The translations under genes and the position numbers were made by a program. A stretch of DNA of 64,000 nt from Paenibacillus solani (lineage in GTDB: Bacteria; Bacillota; Bacilli; Paenibacillales; Paenibacillaceae): assembly GCF_001277345.1 (NCBI RefSeq), contig NZ_LIUT01000001.1:1990368-2054367 (forward strand), in the 5' to 3' direction. Of this stretch, positions 18,375 through 26,368 are shown one piece after another. A model generated the notes under the pieces. It worked only from the letters and a program-made list of their open reading frames with translations, was not told the origin of the DNA and ran no database searches. The first letter of the stretch is position 1. Each line of letters begins with the position of its first letter.

Positions 18375-19118
18375 TTAAGTTTTATCCTTCATATGGAACG
18401 GGCAACCGCCCTGTATCGGCTCATTATCATCTGAAATAATGTATTGTTTCCAATAATAATCCTTTTTCTCTCCCAGCTTCGAACTATCCGCGGGAATATC
18501 GACTTCGGGCTCATCCCATTCCAATAAGCGGGTGCGGATAATGTTCCTTGCTTTTATTCCTTCGGGAACGTCGCTTTCGAAGCCGTTAAACAGCCTAGTC
18601 GGTTGAAAAAGTAAAATCAAGGAGTTGCCGTAGTTGCGGCTATGTCTTTTTTTGTATGCTGGAGAAGCTGAGAATACAAATACCGGCTCCCCGTCAAAAC
18701 AAAATTCCCAAGATCGATTTTGCGAATCATAGGGGACTTCTTCCGGCCACGGGGCAGGATCGTGGCTATGCAGATATTGAAGAACTTCCCATGTCTTGTT
18801 TTTATAAAATTCTAACGACTGTTCTTCCTTCTCCGGCTCAAAAAAAACCGTTAAATTTTGACGTTTATCCGGGTTAGCACGCGATAATTCTAAAAAAGAA
18901 GCTAAAGTATGCGGTAATTTTCTGTAATCATCTTCCTCGATATAGGTATATCGGACTTCGCCCCTTTTTTCAGCGAGCGTCCCAAAATAACACGGAAATT
19001 TGGGAGCCGAAACAATGCTGCTAAACGTCTTATACTCCCCTTCTAACCATTTAGGTATCTTGGTTAAATCACTCATTTCTTGTTGAGTAAACATCCGAAT
19101 GTTCTCTTTCGTTTGCAT
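18375..19118 (-). CDS. YqcI/YcgG-family protein, putative heme-dependent N-hydroxylase
   Basis: The 247-residue protein matches the YqcI/YcgG pattern: FPCYFGTLAEKRGEVRYTYI, HDPAPWPEEVPYD, SWEFCFDGEPVFVFSASPAY, the HSRNYGNSLILLFQPTRLF stretch and YYWKQYI. It ends with GGCPFH. To my knowledge this family includes GntA, reported as a heme-dependent N-hydroxylase in guanitoxin biosynthesis, so N-oxygenation of the metabolite is a reasonable hypothesis. It lies between the PhyH oxygenase and the propeller-like protein. Confidence 0.75.
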   Translation of the reverse strand: MQTKENIRMFTQQEMSDLTKIPKWLEGEYKTFSSIVSAPKFPCYFGTLAEKRGEVRYTYIEEDDYRKLPHTLASFLELSRANPDKRQNLTVFFEPEKEEQSLEFYKNKTWEVLQYLHSHDPAPWPEEVPYDSQNRSWEFCFDGEPVFVFSASPAYKKRHSRNYGNSLILLFQPTRLFNGFESDVPEGIKARNIIRTRLLEWDEPEVDIPADSSKLGEKKDYYWKQYIISDDNEPIQGGCPFHMKDKT

Positions 19119-19166
19119 GTGACACTTCCTTATAAAAATATTAGTCCAGCAAGAGATACATGGGGA

Positions 19167-20066
19167 TCACCGATTCAATGCTCGCCGGATGCTTTGCTCC
19201 AGTATAGAGTAGCCCAAATCCCCTTCCCGATTGAGCTCCATCTTCTCTTGGAGGGGAACGGGAAAGTTGCACATGATACGAGCTTTGCCCGAATGATTCT
19301 GAGATCCTGTGCGATAGATGAAGGGGTGAATTAAAAACACATCTCCTGCCTCGCCGGTGCATTCAATGACTTTAAGCTGGGCCCCCGACTCATCCAAATG
19401 CGCTCGTTCCATAAACTTGATGATTCGATCCTCGCCTGTAGCTCCCACACAGTTTCCGGTTAGTTCAGCCAGCCAAGGATTGCTCTCATCTATGAGAGAG
19501 AGGGCATCTTCTTTGTACGCAATCATGCCGTCTGAATGGTTTTCGAGAAACTGGACAACCAGCTTATGCGTACCTTCTGCGAGCAGGGCCGCTCCGCCTC
19601 TAGGCTCGATATCCGAAAACAGCACAAACATTAACAATCCGTGGTCGGGATGTTTAACATGAGGACGGAAGTGAAGCCCGTCCCAATGCCATGCTTGAAT
19701 TGGCACATTCCAATCTTCGTCAGCTCCTACCCCCACGTTGATAGGCCACCATCCAAAGGGAATGCCTTCTTTCTCATAACGCTCATCCAAACGATCGTGA
19801 CCGATCAAATTTCTGATCGCATCCATCAATTCCGGGGTGCTGCACGGGCCGAATACACCGTGTCTATAATTTTCGGACAGCTGGTATGAGGGCAAGCTCC
19901 AAGATTGTCGATCTTTCGTAATGCCAAACTTTTTTTCGGCTATATTCCACAGCTCTTGTTGGGCTTCCAATGTCAATTCCCTTGGAATGGCTCCTTTAAT
20001 TTTGACCCAGCCCTTTTCCATGAAGTGTTCGACTTGTTCCTCGCTTAAGCTCACTTCAAACCGCAC
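19167..20066 (-). CDS. Phytanoyl-CoA dioxygenase (PhyH)-family oxygenase
   Basis: The 299-residue non-heme iron, 2-oxoglutarate-dependent oxygenase shows the facial triad: His127-x-Asp129 (QAWHWDGLHF) and a distal His247 (VFLIHPFIYR), with Arg263 as likely 2-oxoglutarate ligand. GGAALLAEGTHKLV is typical PhyH. The ectoine hydroxylase EctD signature (a long F-x-WHSDFETWH-like stretch) is not present, so it is not simply EctD despite the ect genes nearby. It starts only 7 bp after the upstream BtrH-like gene. A hydroxylation of the carrier-bound or free amino-acid intermediate is inferred. Confidence 0.85.
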   Translation of the reverse strand: MRFEVSLSEEQVEHFMEKGWVKIKGAIPRELTLEAQQELWNIAEKKFGITKDRQSWSLPSYQLSENYRHGVFGPCSTPELMDAIRNLIGHDRLDERYEKEGIPFGWWPINVGVGADEDWNVPIQAWHWDGLHFRPHVKHPDHGLLMFVLFSDIEPRGGAALLAEGTHKLVVQFLENHSDGMIAYKEDALSLIDESNPWLAELTGNCVGATGEDRIIKFMERAHLDESGAQLKVIECTGEAGDVFLIHPFIYRTGSQNHSGKARIMCNFPVPLQEKMELNREGDLGYSILEQSIRRALNR

Positions 20067-20073
20067 TCCATTT

Positions 20074-21120
20074 CTAATGGTTTATAGTAGACAAATAGTT
20101 AATCAAATCGGTTAGTACATTCCGTTCTTTTTCCTTCAGCTCAACCATTCCTTTTATAATCTTGGATAGAATAGCGGAGTTGCCAGTCAGTTCGAGCTTT
20201 ATTCCGTTATTTCTTAATGTCTCGAAAGATTTTTTTAGATTTTCAAACGCCTCTATGAAAGCAGCCAGGTCAGCGTGAGGATATAGCTCGGCTATAAATT
20301 TCAGGCGCTCGACCATAATCTGTTTATGCTCCATAAGCAGGTGCAACGGGATGATTACCCTTTCTTGCAGCTTGGCAACAGGATCTTGAAGCAACTGGTT
20401 TAAATGGTCGATCATGCGATCATAAGCGGCCAAACCATAGCTGTACTTGCAGTCCGCGTGATAATCCATCACGTTACAAATCGCCTGCTTCCCGCTCTGG
20501 TAATTCAGCAATTGCTCAATCACATAGTCAAGATCAAAGCTCAGCTTAAAATTGGAATCCTCACGCAACTTAAGAAAATACATTCTATTTTCGTTTCTTT
20601 CACAACTGTACGTATTATCGTAAAACGCCATTTCCAGTTCATTTACAGGTATGCTTCTTACAGTTAATGATCTATTCGTATCGTAGATGAGAAAAGATAC
20701 TTCATCCGTCGCCTCGTCGTACCCATGGAGCAGGAGGTTATGATTAAAATCCATGCCTTTGGCATGCCATGCTGTTCCCGGTATATATTTCTCATTTACA
20801 TATAAAAAAATATAGTTCTGATTAAAGATTGCATGTTTGACAAGCCCCTTAAAACTCAGGTTGCATTGTCTAATAAAATCTCTCGTAAATACGCTATATT
20901 CAAACCACGGTGTCAAACTGCTCCAATTGCAGCCCGAATAGTCCGGCAAATAGAAAGCAATGGGATCATTGCGGTTTCCTATTTCCGATACCAGGTTGAT
21001 GTAATTCATAAAAACCCATGTTCGCGTTTCTTTTTTGCACGCCAGAATAGCCAGCTGATAAGCGTTATGAGAATAAGCTTTTGATAACGGCGCGCCTAGC
21101 GGAAGCAAAACCGATTGCAA
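20074..21120 (-). CDS. BtrH-like (butirosin H N-terminal fold) protein
   Basis: The 348-residue protein has an N-terminal domain of the butirosin BtrH/C39-peptidase-like type (about residues 1-170): ACKKETRTWVFMNYI, the VNEKYIPGTAWHAK stretch, FNHNLLLHGYDEATDEVSF and FLIYDTN. A helical second half follows. BtrH transfers an amino-acyl chain from an acyl carrier protein to an aminoglycoside amine. Relatives occur in NRPS-like clusters. The ACP gene directly upstream (19 bp) fits a carrier-dependent acyl transfer. Which nucleophile accepts the acyl group is unknown. Confidence 0.75.
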   Translation of the reverse strand: MQSVLLPLGAPLSKAYSHNAYQLAILACKKETRTWVFMNYINLVSEIGNRNDPIAFYLPDYSGCNWSSLTPWFEYSVFTRDFIRQCNLSFKGLVKHAIFNQNYIFLYVNEKYIPGTAWHAKGMDFNHNLLLHGYDEATDEVSFLIYDTNRSLTVRSIPVNELEMAFYDNTYSCERNENRMYFLKLREDSNFKLSFDLDYVIEQLLNYQSGKQAICNVMDYHADCKYSYGLAAYDRMIDHLNQLLQDPVAKLQERVIIPLHLLMEHKQIMVERLKFIAELYPHADLAAFIEAFENLKKSFETLRNNGIKLELTGNSAILSKIIKGMVELKEKERNVLTDLINYLSTINH

Positions 21121-21138
21121 TTGAACCCCTCCAAAAAT

Positions 21139-21399
21139 TTAAATCTTAGCTACCAATCTGCTCATTAATTCCGTAATCGTATTAATATTTTCGTAGTTTT
21201 CAATAAGCAAATCTTCATCTTCAATCTCAATATTGAACTCGTTTTCCAGCTCCACTATAATTCGCATGCACACAATAGAATCCATGCCTCGTTCTTTTAA
21301 GGAGTCCGTTTGCTTGATTTCTGTGCTTGATTGAAGATGCTGATTGACAATGCGCGTTACTGAATCGGTAATAGCTTGAGCGTTAATTTGTGTATTCAT
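21139..21399 (-). CDS. Stand-alone acyl/peptidyl carrier protein
   Basis: The 86-residue protein has the 4'-phosphopantetheine attachment motif GMDSIV with the modified serine at residue 41, an acidic helix III (EFNIEIEDEDLL) and otherwise ordinary ACP length. A phosphopantetheinyl transferase from elsewhere must activate it. It lies 46 bp downstream of the adenylation gene and 19 bp upstream of a BtrH-like gene. It is therefore probably the carrier on which an amino acid is activated, tailored and transferred. Confidence 0.92.
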   Translation of the reverse strand: MNTQINAQAITDSVTRIVNQHLQSSTEIKQTDSLKERGMDSIVCMRIIVELENEFNIEIEDEDLLIENYENINTITELMSRLVAKI

Positions 21400-21445
21400 A
21401 AAAGTTCTCCACCTATTCTAAAAATATTAGGGTCTGCTTAAATAA

Positions 21446-22978
21446 TCATTGTTCAGCCAGCAGCTTCAATTGTTCCTTGTCGGTTTTCCCATTTAGTGTC
21501 GTCGGAAATCTGCTGTATAGAGTTAACGAATTCGGGATCATATAATCAGGAAGCTTTTCCTTTAGTTGAGCCTTGAGCTGTTCTTCATTTGGGCCATGAT
21601 CCCCATTTGAAAGCACAACATGACCGGATAAAAAAGCCCTCCCGCCAGACTCATGGTACAAAACAACTGCCGCAGAGACAGCTTCATTAGCCAGCAGAGC
21701 GTTTTCGACCTCTCCCAGCTCTAATCTCATTCCGCGAAGCTTCACTTGCCCGTCTGTCCGGCCAACGTATACGATATTGCCATCTTCCAGTTGACGAACC
21801 AGATCTCCCGATCGGTATAATCTAGCATACAATGGCGCATTGTCATGGTTATGGGGATTAGAAACGAATTTCAAATTGGTTACATCCGGCTTATTCAGGT
21901 ATCCGCTAGACAGACAAATGCCAGATATGCATAGTTCTCCAATCTCGCCTTCCTTCACATAGTCGAGCTGTTCATTCAAAACATAAAATTTTGTGTTCGC
22001 AATTGGTTTTCCAATTGGAACGAGCCGATCAGGATACATGCCGTCAAATTTCCAGTAAGCGACACCGACTGACGTTTCCGTGGGACCGTAGCCGTTGTAA
22101 AGCTCTACATTTAGTTTTCCCAATGTCTTTTCCCCAAGAGAAAATGACCATTTCTCCCCGCCGCACACAAGTATTCTTAAAGACTCGCAATCCCCGGGTT
22201 TAATATAATCCAAAAAGAGGTCAAGCAAAGGCGGAATAAAATGAACCATGGTCACTTGGTTTTCTTTGATCTCTGAAATCAGCTTGCGAATATTTTTATT
22301 GCTGTCCGGTTTAGCGACAGCCAATACAGCCCCGCTTGTCAAAGGATAAAATATTTCGCATATCGATACGTCAAAGCCAATCGGAGCCTTGTGAAGCAAA
22401 ACTTCATGGGGTTGTAATTGATAAGTTTCTTTCATCCATAAGAGCCGGTTGCAAATGCCTGAATGCTGGATAGCCACGCCTTTTGGATAGCCAGTCGTGC
22501 CCGAAGTATACAAAACATAGGCAGTATCGTCGGCATTGTAGGATTGTTGCTCTATTTTATGGTCAGACAATGGATGGTATTGCCCTATGTCGTTTATATT
22601 CAACACGGTAAGCCCTGTTATGTTTTCAAACATGGGCATTAAGTTCTCTTGCGTAATCACGATCTGGATTCCAGCATCTTCGATTATGTATCTGACTCGC
22701 TCTTCCGGATATTCTACAGAAAATGGAACATAAACCGCCCTGTTTTTTAGTATGCCGAGTATAGACGAGATCAACTGAAAGGATCTCTCTATGAATACCC
22801 CGACACATTGCTGAGGCTTTACACCGATCTCCAGCAGCTTTCCCGCTACTTTATTTGCTTCATCATTTAACTCTTGATAAGACATGGACTGTTTATCAAA
22901 CTGTACAGCTTTCCGATCTGGATAATGCGACACTATTTCTTCGAATAACTGCGGTATGCATGCTGTTGATGCACTCAT
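21446..22978 (-). CDS. Stand-alone amino-acid adenylation enzyme (NRPS A domain)
   Basis: The 510-residue enzyme is a complete adenylation domain without condensation, carrier or thioesterase parts. Core motifs: A3 LYTSGTTGYPKG (157-168), A4 FDVSICEI (202-209), A5 NGYGPTE (295-301), A7 YRSGDL (388-393), A8 GRTDGQVKLRGMRLELGEVE (406-425) and A10 NGKTDK with the catalytic lysine. My hand alignment gives pocket residues D-V-C-H-V-G-G-V-G. The first Asp indicates an alpha-amino acid; the rest does not match a code I know with confidence. It should load its amino acid on the ACP encoded next. Confidence 0.92.
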   Translation of the reverse strand: MSASTACIPQLFEEIVSHYPDRKAVQFDKQSMSYQELNDEANKVAGKLLEIGVKPQQCVGVFIERSFQLISSILGILKNRAVYVPFSVEYPEERVRYIIEDAGIQIVITQENLMPMFENITGLTVLNINDIGQYHPLSDHKIEQQSYNADDTAYVLYTSGTTGYPKGVAIQHSGICNRLLWMKETYQLQPHEVLLHKAPIGFDVSICEIFYPLTSGAVLAVAKPDSNKNIRKLISEIKENQVTMVHFIPPLLDLFLDYIKPGDCESLRILVCGGEKWSFSLGEKTLGKLNVELYNGYGPTETSVGVAYWKFDGMYPDRLVPIGKPIANTKFYVLNEQLDYVKEGEIGELCISGICLSSGYLNKPDVTNLKFVSNPHNHDNAPLYARLYRSGDLVRQLEDGNIVYVGRTDGQVKLRGMRLELGEVENALLANEAVSAAVVLYHESGGRAFLSGHVVLSNGDHGPNEEQLKAQLKEKLPDYMIPNSLTLYSRFPTTLNGKTDKEQLKLLAEQ

Positions 22979-23029
22979 AAATAGGAATCCTCCACTATAA
23001 AATGATAGTTCCTCTGTTTCTCACGAAGT

Positions 23030-24607
23030 TCAGAATACGGATATCTCCCATAGCGAATAGCCATATACCGAGGCTCTGCGTATTCCTAACACTTTTATAT
23101 ATCTGGCAGAAGCCTCTGCGAGGTTAATTTCAATAATTCCCGCTTTACCGTTTTGATTATGGTAAATGTCATTCCACTTTTCTCCATCGTTGGAGGTTTG
23201 CAATTTATATTCTGCAGCGCAAGCATTTTCCCAATTTAATAAAACACGAGAAAATTTTTTCACTCGCCCAAGATCAACATAAATCCATTCTGAATCGTTG
23301 TGCAAACTGCTCCAGCGGGTAGCCCCTTGCTGGTCTACCGTGTTCGCAGCCACGAACAGATCATTTTCCTCCGACGATGCATATACAGGCTTATACCGTG
23401 AAAGATTGCCCTCTTCTAACAATGGCGTCGTCTTAACTTGCACGCTAGCTCTTTCAGTGCTGCTCTGATTCCATTTATTTACACTTTCGATACTTATGGA
23501 ATAAACGCTGTCCGGAGAGAGATTTCCGATGATAATGTTATCGGCGGCACAAGTTCCATAAAAAGTATGATCCACATAAATGTTATATTTTAACATCTCA
23601 ATTTCGCCGCGGCTATTATCCCAAGTGAGCCATGCACTCGTATCCGTTAGATGTTTTACATTTATTTGTGCCGGTGCTGCCGGCTTTATGGACTTATAGT
23701 CCGTTTCAATCCCGGTAGCCAATTCACGCTTGAATTCTTCTAAAAACTCATGCTCCATTTTTTGAAGTTCTTCAATATTCGTTAAGATCTTTTCAATATT
23801 GTAATTCTCGGAAACGGAAAGCCTGACCAATTTTTGCTTGATGATTTCGGCCAGATTAGAGATGCGCAGCAATCTTTCAAAATGTATGCGGGAGTACTCT
23901 TCTTTTTCGATATACTGAGAGAGCATTTTTCTAGATAATGCTACAACCCCAAAAAACGATATTAATGTTTTCGCCGCCGGGCAGCTGTCACTCATTACCT
24001 TTCGTAAACGTTCATAATAATGGAAGTTGCCGTCGCTATTCAGCATCCATTGTTTAAAGTCATTTTTGGTATTTTGTTGAAACCTATCATATTCGTTTTT
24101 GTCGATTGTAATATAACTAAATTCTTTAATGGTTGAATGATTGCAAGCTTCCTGAATGATGTGTAGTTCGTACTCTTTATCAAAAGGGTAATCCCACACT
24201 CTATAGATGTTCTCACCGGCATCGTGAGAAATTAGAGTTATCGAATGTGTACCTTCCAGCTCACTGCCAGTTAGAACCATATGGGGAACAAAACGATTCC
24301 GAATGTAGATAAAAATATGTTTGTTTTGGCTTAGTAAACAATCAATCTCATTCTTTGCTTCTTCAAAAGTGACGAATGGTTCAACAACTTCATGAACCCC
24401 CGCCTGCGGGGATATCGGATTCGTATTCCATGGATAGGTCCATCCGCTTCCCCCTTGCTCAATAATATGCTCGTAGATTTCCTTGATATCTTCAAAGGAA
24501 TTCCAGAAAAAAGGGGTAACGTCTACAGTGTGAGACAGGTTTTGGAAATATTGTCCTTTTCTGCAGCTAATAAAACTATAAAACAATGAGCTATCAATGA
24601 TACTCAA
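23030..24607 (-). CDS. BtrH-like domain fused to FN3 and F5/8 type C domains
   Basis: This first gene of the operon encodes about 525 residues. Residues 1-175 resemble the BtrH N-terminal fold (IFIYIRNRFVPHMVL, GTHSITLISHDAGENIYRVWDYP). A helical segment reaches to about 310. A fibronectin III domain follows (about 316-399, APAQINVKHL...SPDSVYSISIESVN). The end is an F5/8 type C (discoidin) domain (about 407-530, TRWSSLHNDSEWIYVDLG, YKLQTSNDGEKWNDI, ARYIKVLG). Numbering is from the ATG at 24622. However, GGAGG inside the first codons sits 8 bases before a TTG at 24605-24607, which I prefer as start. Joining a cytoplasmic acyltransferase-like fold to domains usually extracellular is unusual. 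No signal peptide is seen. Confidence 0.8.
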   Translation of the reverse strand: MSIIDSSLFYSFISCRKGQYFQNLSHTVDVTPFFWNSFEDIKEIYEHIIEQGGSGWTYPWNTNPISPQAGVHEVVEPFVTFEEAKNEIDCLLSQNKHIFIYIRNRFVPHMVLTGSELEGTHSITLISHDAGENIYRVWDYPFDKEYELHIIQEACNHSTIKEFSYITIDKNEYDRFQQNTKNDFKQWMLNSDGNFHYYERLRKVMSDSCPAAKTLISFFGVVALSRKMLSQYIEKEEYSRIHFERLLRISNLAEIIKQKLVRLSVSENYNIEKILTNIEELQKMEHEFLEEFKRELATGIETDYKSIKPAAPAQINVKHLTDTSAWLTWDNSRGEIEMLKYNIYVDHTFYGTCAADNIIIGNLSPDSVYSISIESVNKWNQSSTERASVQVKTTPLLEEGNLSRYKPVYASSEENDLFVAANTVDQQGATRWSSLHNDSEWIYVDLGRVKKFSRVLLNWENACAAEYKLQTSNDGEKWNDIYHNQNGKAGIIEINLAEASARYIKVLGIRRASVYGYSLWEISVF

Positions 24608-24657
24608 GTGATTTTCCTCCATACGTCTCTAATCTTCGATCTCTCAGAATATCCAAA

Positions 24658-24686
24658 TCTATACTTATATAGACTCATATCAACAA
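24658..24686 (-). promoter_or_regulatory. Candidate sigma-A promoter of the biosynthetic operon
   Basis: On the minus strand TTGTTG, a 17-bp spacer and TATAGA lie about 50-80 bp upstream of the first gene. No other minus-strand gap in the operon exceeds about 80 bp, so this may drive all 15 genes. Confidence 0.5.
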
Positions 24687-24689
24687 ATA

Positions 24690-25186
24690 TACTATTTTAT
24701 CCAATGTATTAATATGACAGAATTCTACTATTTTTGTCACTTTTGAGGTTTTTTTACTTGGATAAGCTTGCGTATAGGTTCATCGTATAAGTCGAGTCGT
24801 GCGTTCTTTGCTTGAATTTGGTTCTTGTCTAAGGCTCGGATCCCCGTACCAGTGGGCCGACTTGTCTGTCCAGCCTTTAAGTTGTTTTTGTCGCCCAGTG
24901 CTCAGCAGCCGTTTCGATTACAATCTGGGATTCATTCATGTTGACCTAACTCGCCATGTGTTGAACGAGTCAACATCTTGCATTCATACATGTATATGTT
25001 TGTGTCATTAGAAGAATAAAAGGGGATTTTTGTTTCACTGATGAGCGTCAAAGACATCCTCTTCAGACTACATAGAACCCACCCTTGCTATTTCTGTATT
25101 CTATTTATGGCGTGTTTGGAGGTGAATCCCACTGCTTTCTTTCGTGTATGGAAACAGCCATAACGTATGTACAGCCTTTAAAGTGG
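24690..25186. other. Gene-free gap upstream of the biosynthetic operon
   Basis: I see no gene here. A degenerate GTTCTTGTC-like stretch (GGTTCTTGTCTAAGGCTCGG, near 24820) and an imperfect inverted repeat (TGTTGACCTAACTCG / CGAGTCAACA, about 24938-24976) are the only structures noted. Confidence 0.4.
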
Positions 25187-25513
25187 CTACTGTATTAGAA
25201 TTGCGGCAGCCTTAAATAAGCCGCCTGTCGTCATTTCTCCTTTAAATATGAGCCAACTTACTGCTTCCATAATTCTTGTCTGCAAAATTGTATCAGACAT
25301 TAGATTTCTGAGTTGACTTACTTTGATTTTCTTTTTGGATATAAATTGATTCAGACAATATAAATCGGTATCAATGGGATAAAGTCTGTTTGAAACAAGA
25401 GAAATTAATAATTTATTGTTTGAAATAAAGAGGGGATTATTGCGAATTTCGTGGTTGGTAATTACTCGATGAAATATTTTTCGATCTATACACAATTCTT
25501 TTTCACCGTACAA
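25187..25513 (-). CDS. Hypothetical protein, 108 aa
   Basis: A basic 108-codon ORF that begins at a TTG overlapping the stop of the recombinase relic by about 11 bp. It contains a hydrophobic C-terminal part (MEAVSWLIFKGEMTTGGLF). I do not recognise a family. It may be a decayed neighbour of the recombinase or a spurious frame. Confidence 0.3.
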   Translation of the reverse strand: MYGEKELCIDRKIFHRVITNHEIRNNPLFISNNKLLISLVSNRLYPIDTDLYCLNQFISKKKIKVSQLRNLMSDTILQTRIMEAVSWLIFKGEMTTGGLFKAAAILIQ

Positions 25514-26337
25514 TGTTATCTAATGCATTACGAATTTCTTCATCAGTTAAGTGTGTGTATATCATTGTTGCTTGAATTGATGAATGTCCTAACTGATTCT
25601 TCAATCTGGGTACATCGTTATTTTCTAAATGATATTGTGTTGCAAAGGAATGTCTAAGTGGATGAACTTTTAATGTTGGCTTTCCAAAAGCTGCTGAGTA
25701 CTTTTCAGTTATCTAATTTTTCTGGTTTATAACGCGTTTCCCTAATTTTCAGATAGCTTTCTAGATCCATTAAAGCCTGCTTACTAAAGTGTACATATTG
25801 TTCTTTGTCACCCTTGCGTATAACACGGACTAATGCCTTTTTTATATCCAGATCATCCATATTAATGCCTGCAACCTCAGATAATCTTAGACCTGAACCC
25901 AATATAAGTGAAACTATTGCTGTATCACGTTCTCGATTAAACTGATGAAAATTGTATATTCTCTTGTTATCTTTGAATTTCTCGCCAAAGTCATAAGCAA
26001 TAAATCTCCGGAATAAATCAAAATCATCTTCTCTAAGAATTTTCCCTTCTATACGGTTTGCAATAGTTTCTTGGCTTTCCTTGATAGCATTTAAGTCCAT
26101 TTTGGCCATTACATTTCTTTGAATATAAGGCTTCAGATCGCTTGTTTCAGCCTTATTCTGAAGATAACCAAATAAAGATTTTAGCGAGGATAATTTGCGA
26201 TTTATCGTAAGTTTCTTATTCCCAAGTTGATAATCCACTTCGCGAATTGTTAATAGTTCAAGTGTCTCTAATTTTATTTCTTTCCGGTTAGAATTCGTGT
26301 TTCCAAAATAAAAACCGACCGAGCATCTATTCATCAT
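25503..26337 (-). pseudogene. XerS-like tyrosine recombinase, disrupted
   Basis: The N-terminal 210 codons (25705-26337) align in pattern with XerS of Firmicutes: INRKLSSLKSLFGYLQNKAE, YIQRNVMAKMDLN and the catalytic arginine region LGSGLRLSEVAGINMDDLD, ending RYKPEKLDN and a stop. In another frame (25503-25700) the C-terminal catalytic part follows: VHPLRHSFATQYHLENN (HxxR), LKNQLGHSS and MIYTHLTDEEIRNAL with the nucleophile Tyr. About 30 residues between the parts are missing and the frame is changed. All catalytic residues exist but cannot be made as one protein. It may have been the integrase of a former mobile segment next to the biosynthetic operon. Confidence 0.8.
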
Positions 26338-26368
26338 TCTCTCTATTAGTTAGTCCATATTATGTATC

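Noticed and set aside
19167..20066. Ectoine hydroxylase EctD
   Set aside because: The PhyH protein has the general facial triad but not the EctD signature around the HxD motif, so I keep the general family name.
24938..24976. attC- or att-like site in the gap upstream of the operon
   Set aside because: The inverted repeat is imperfect and no matching core or direct repeat was found at the other end of the operon.
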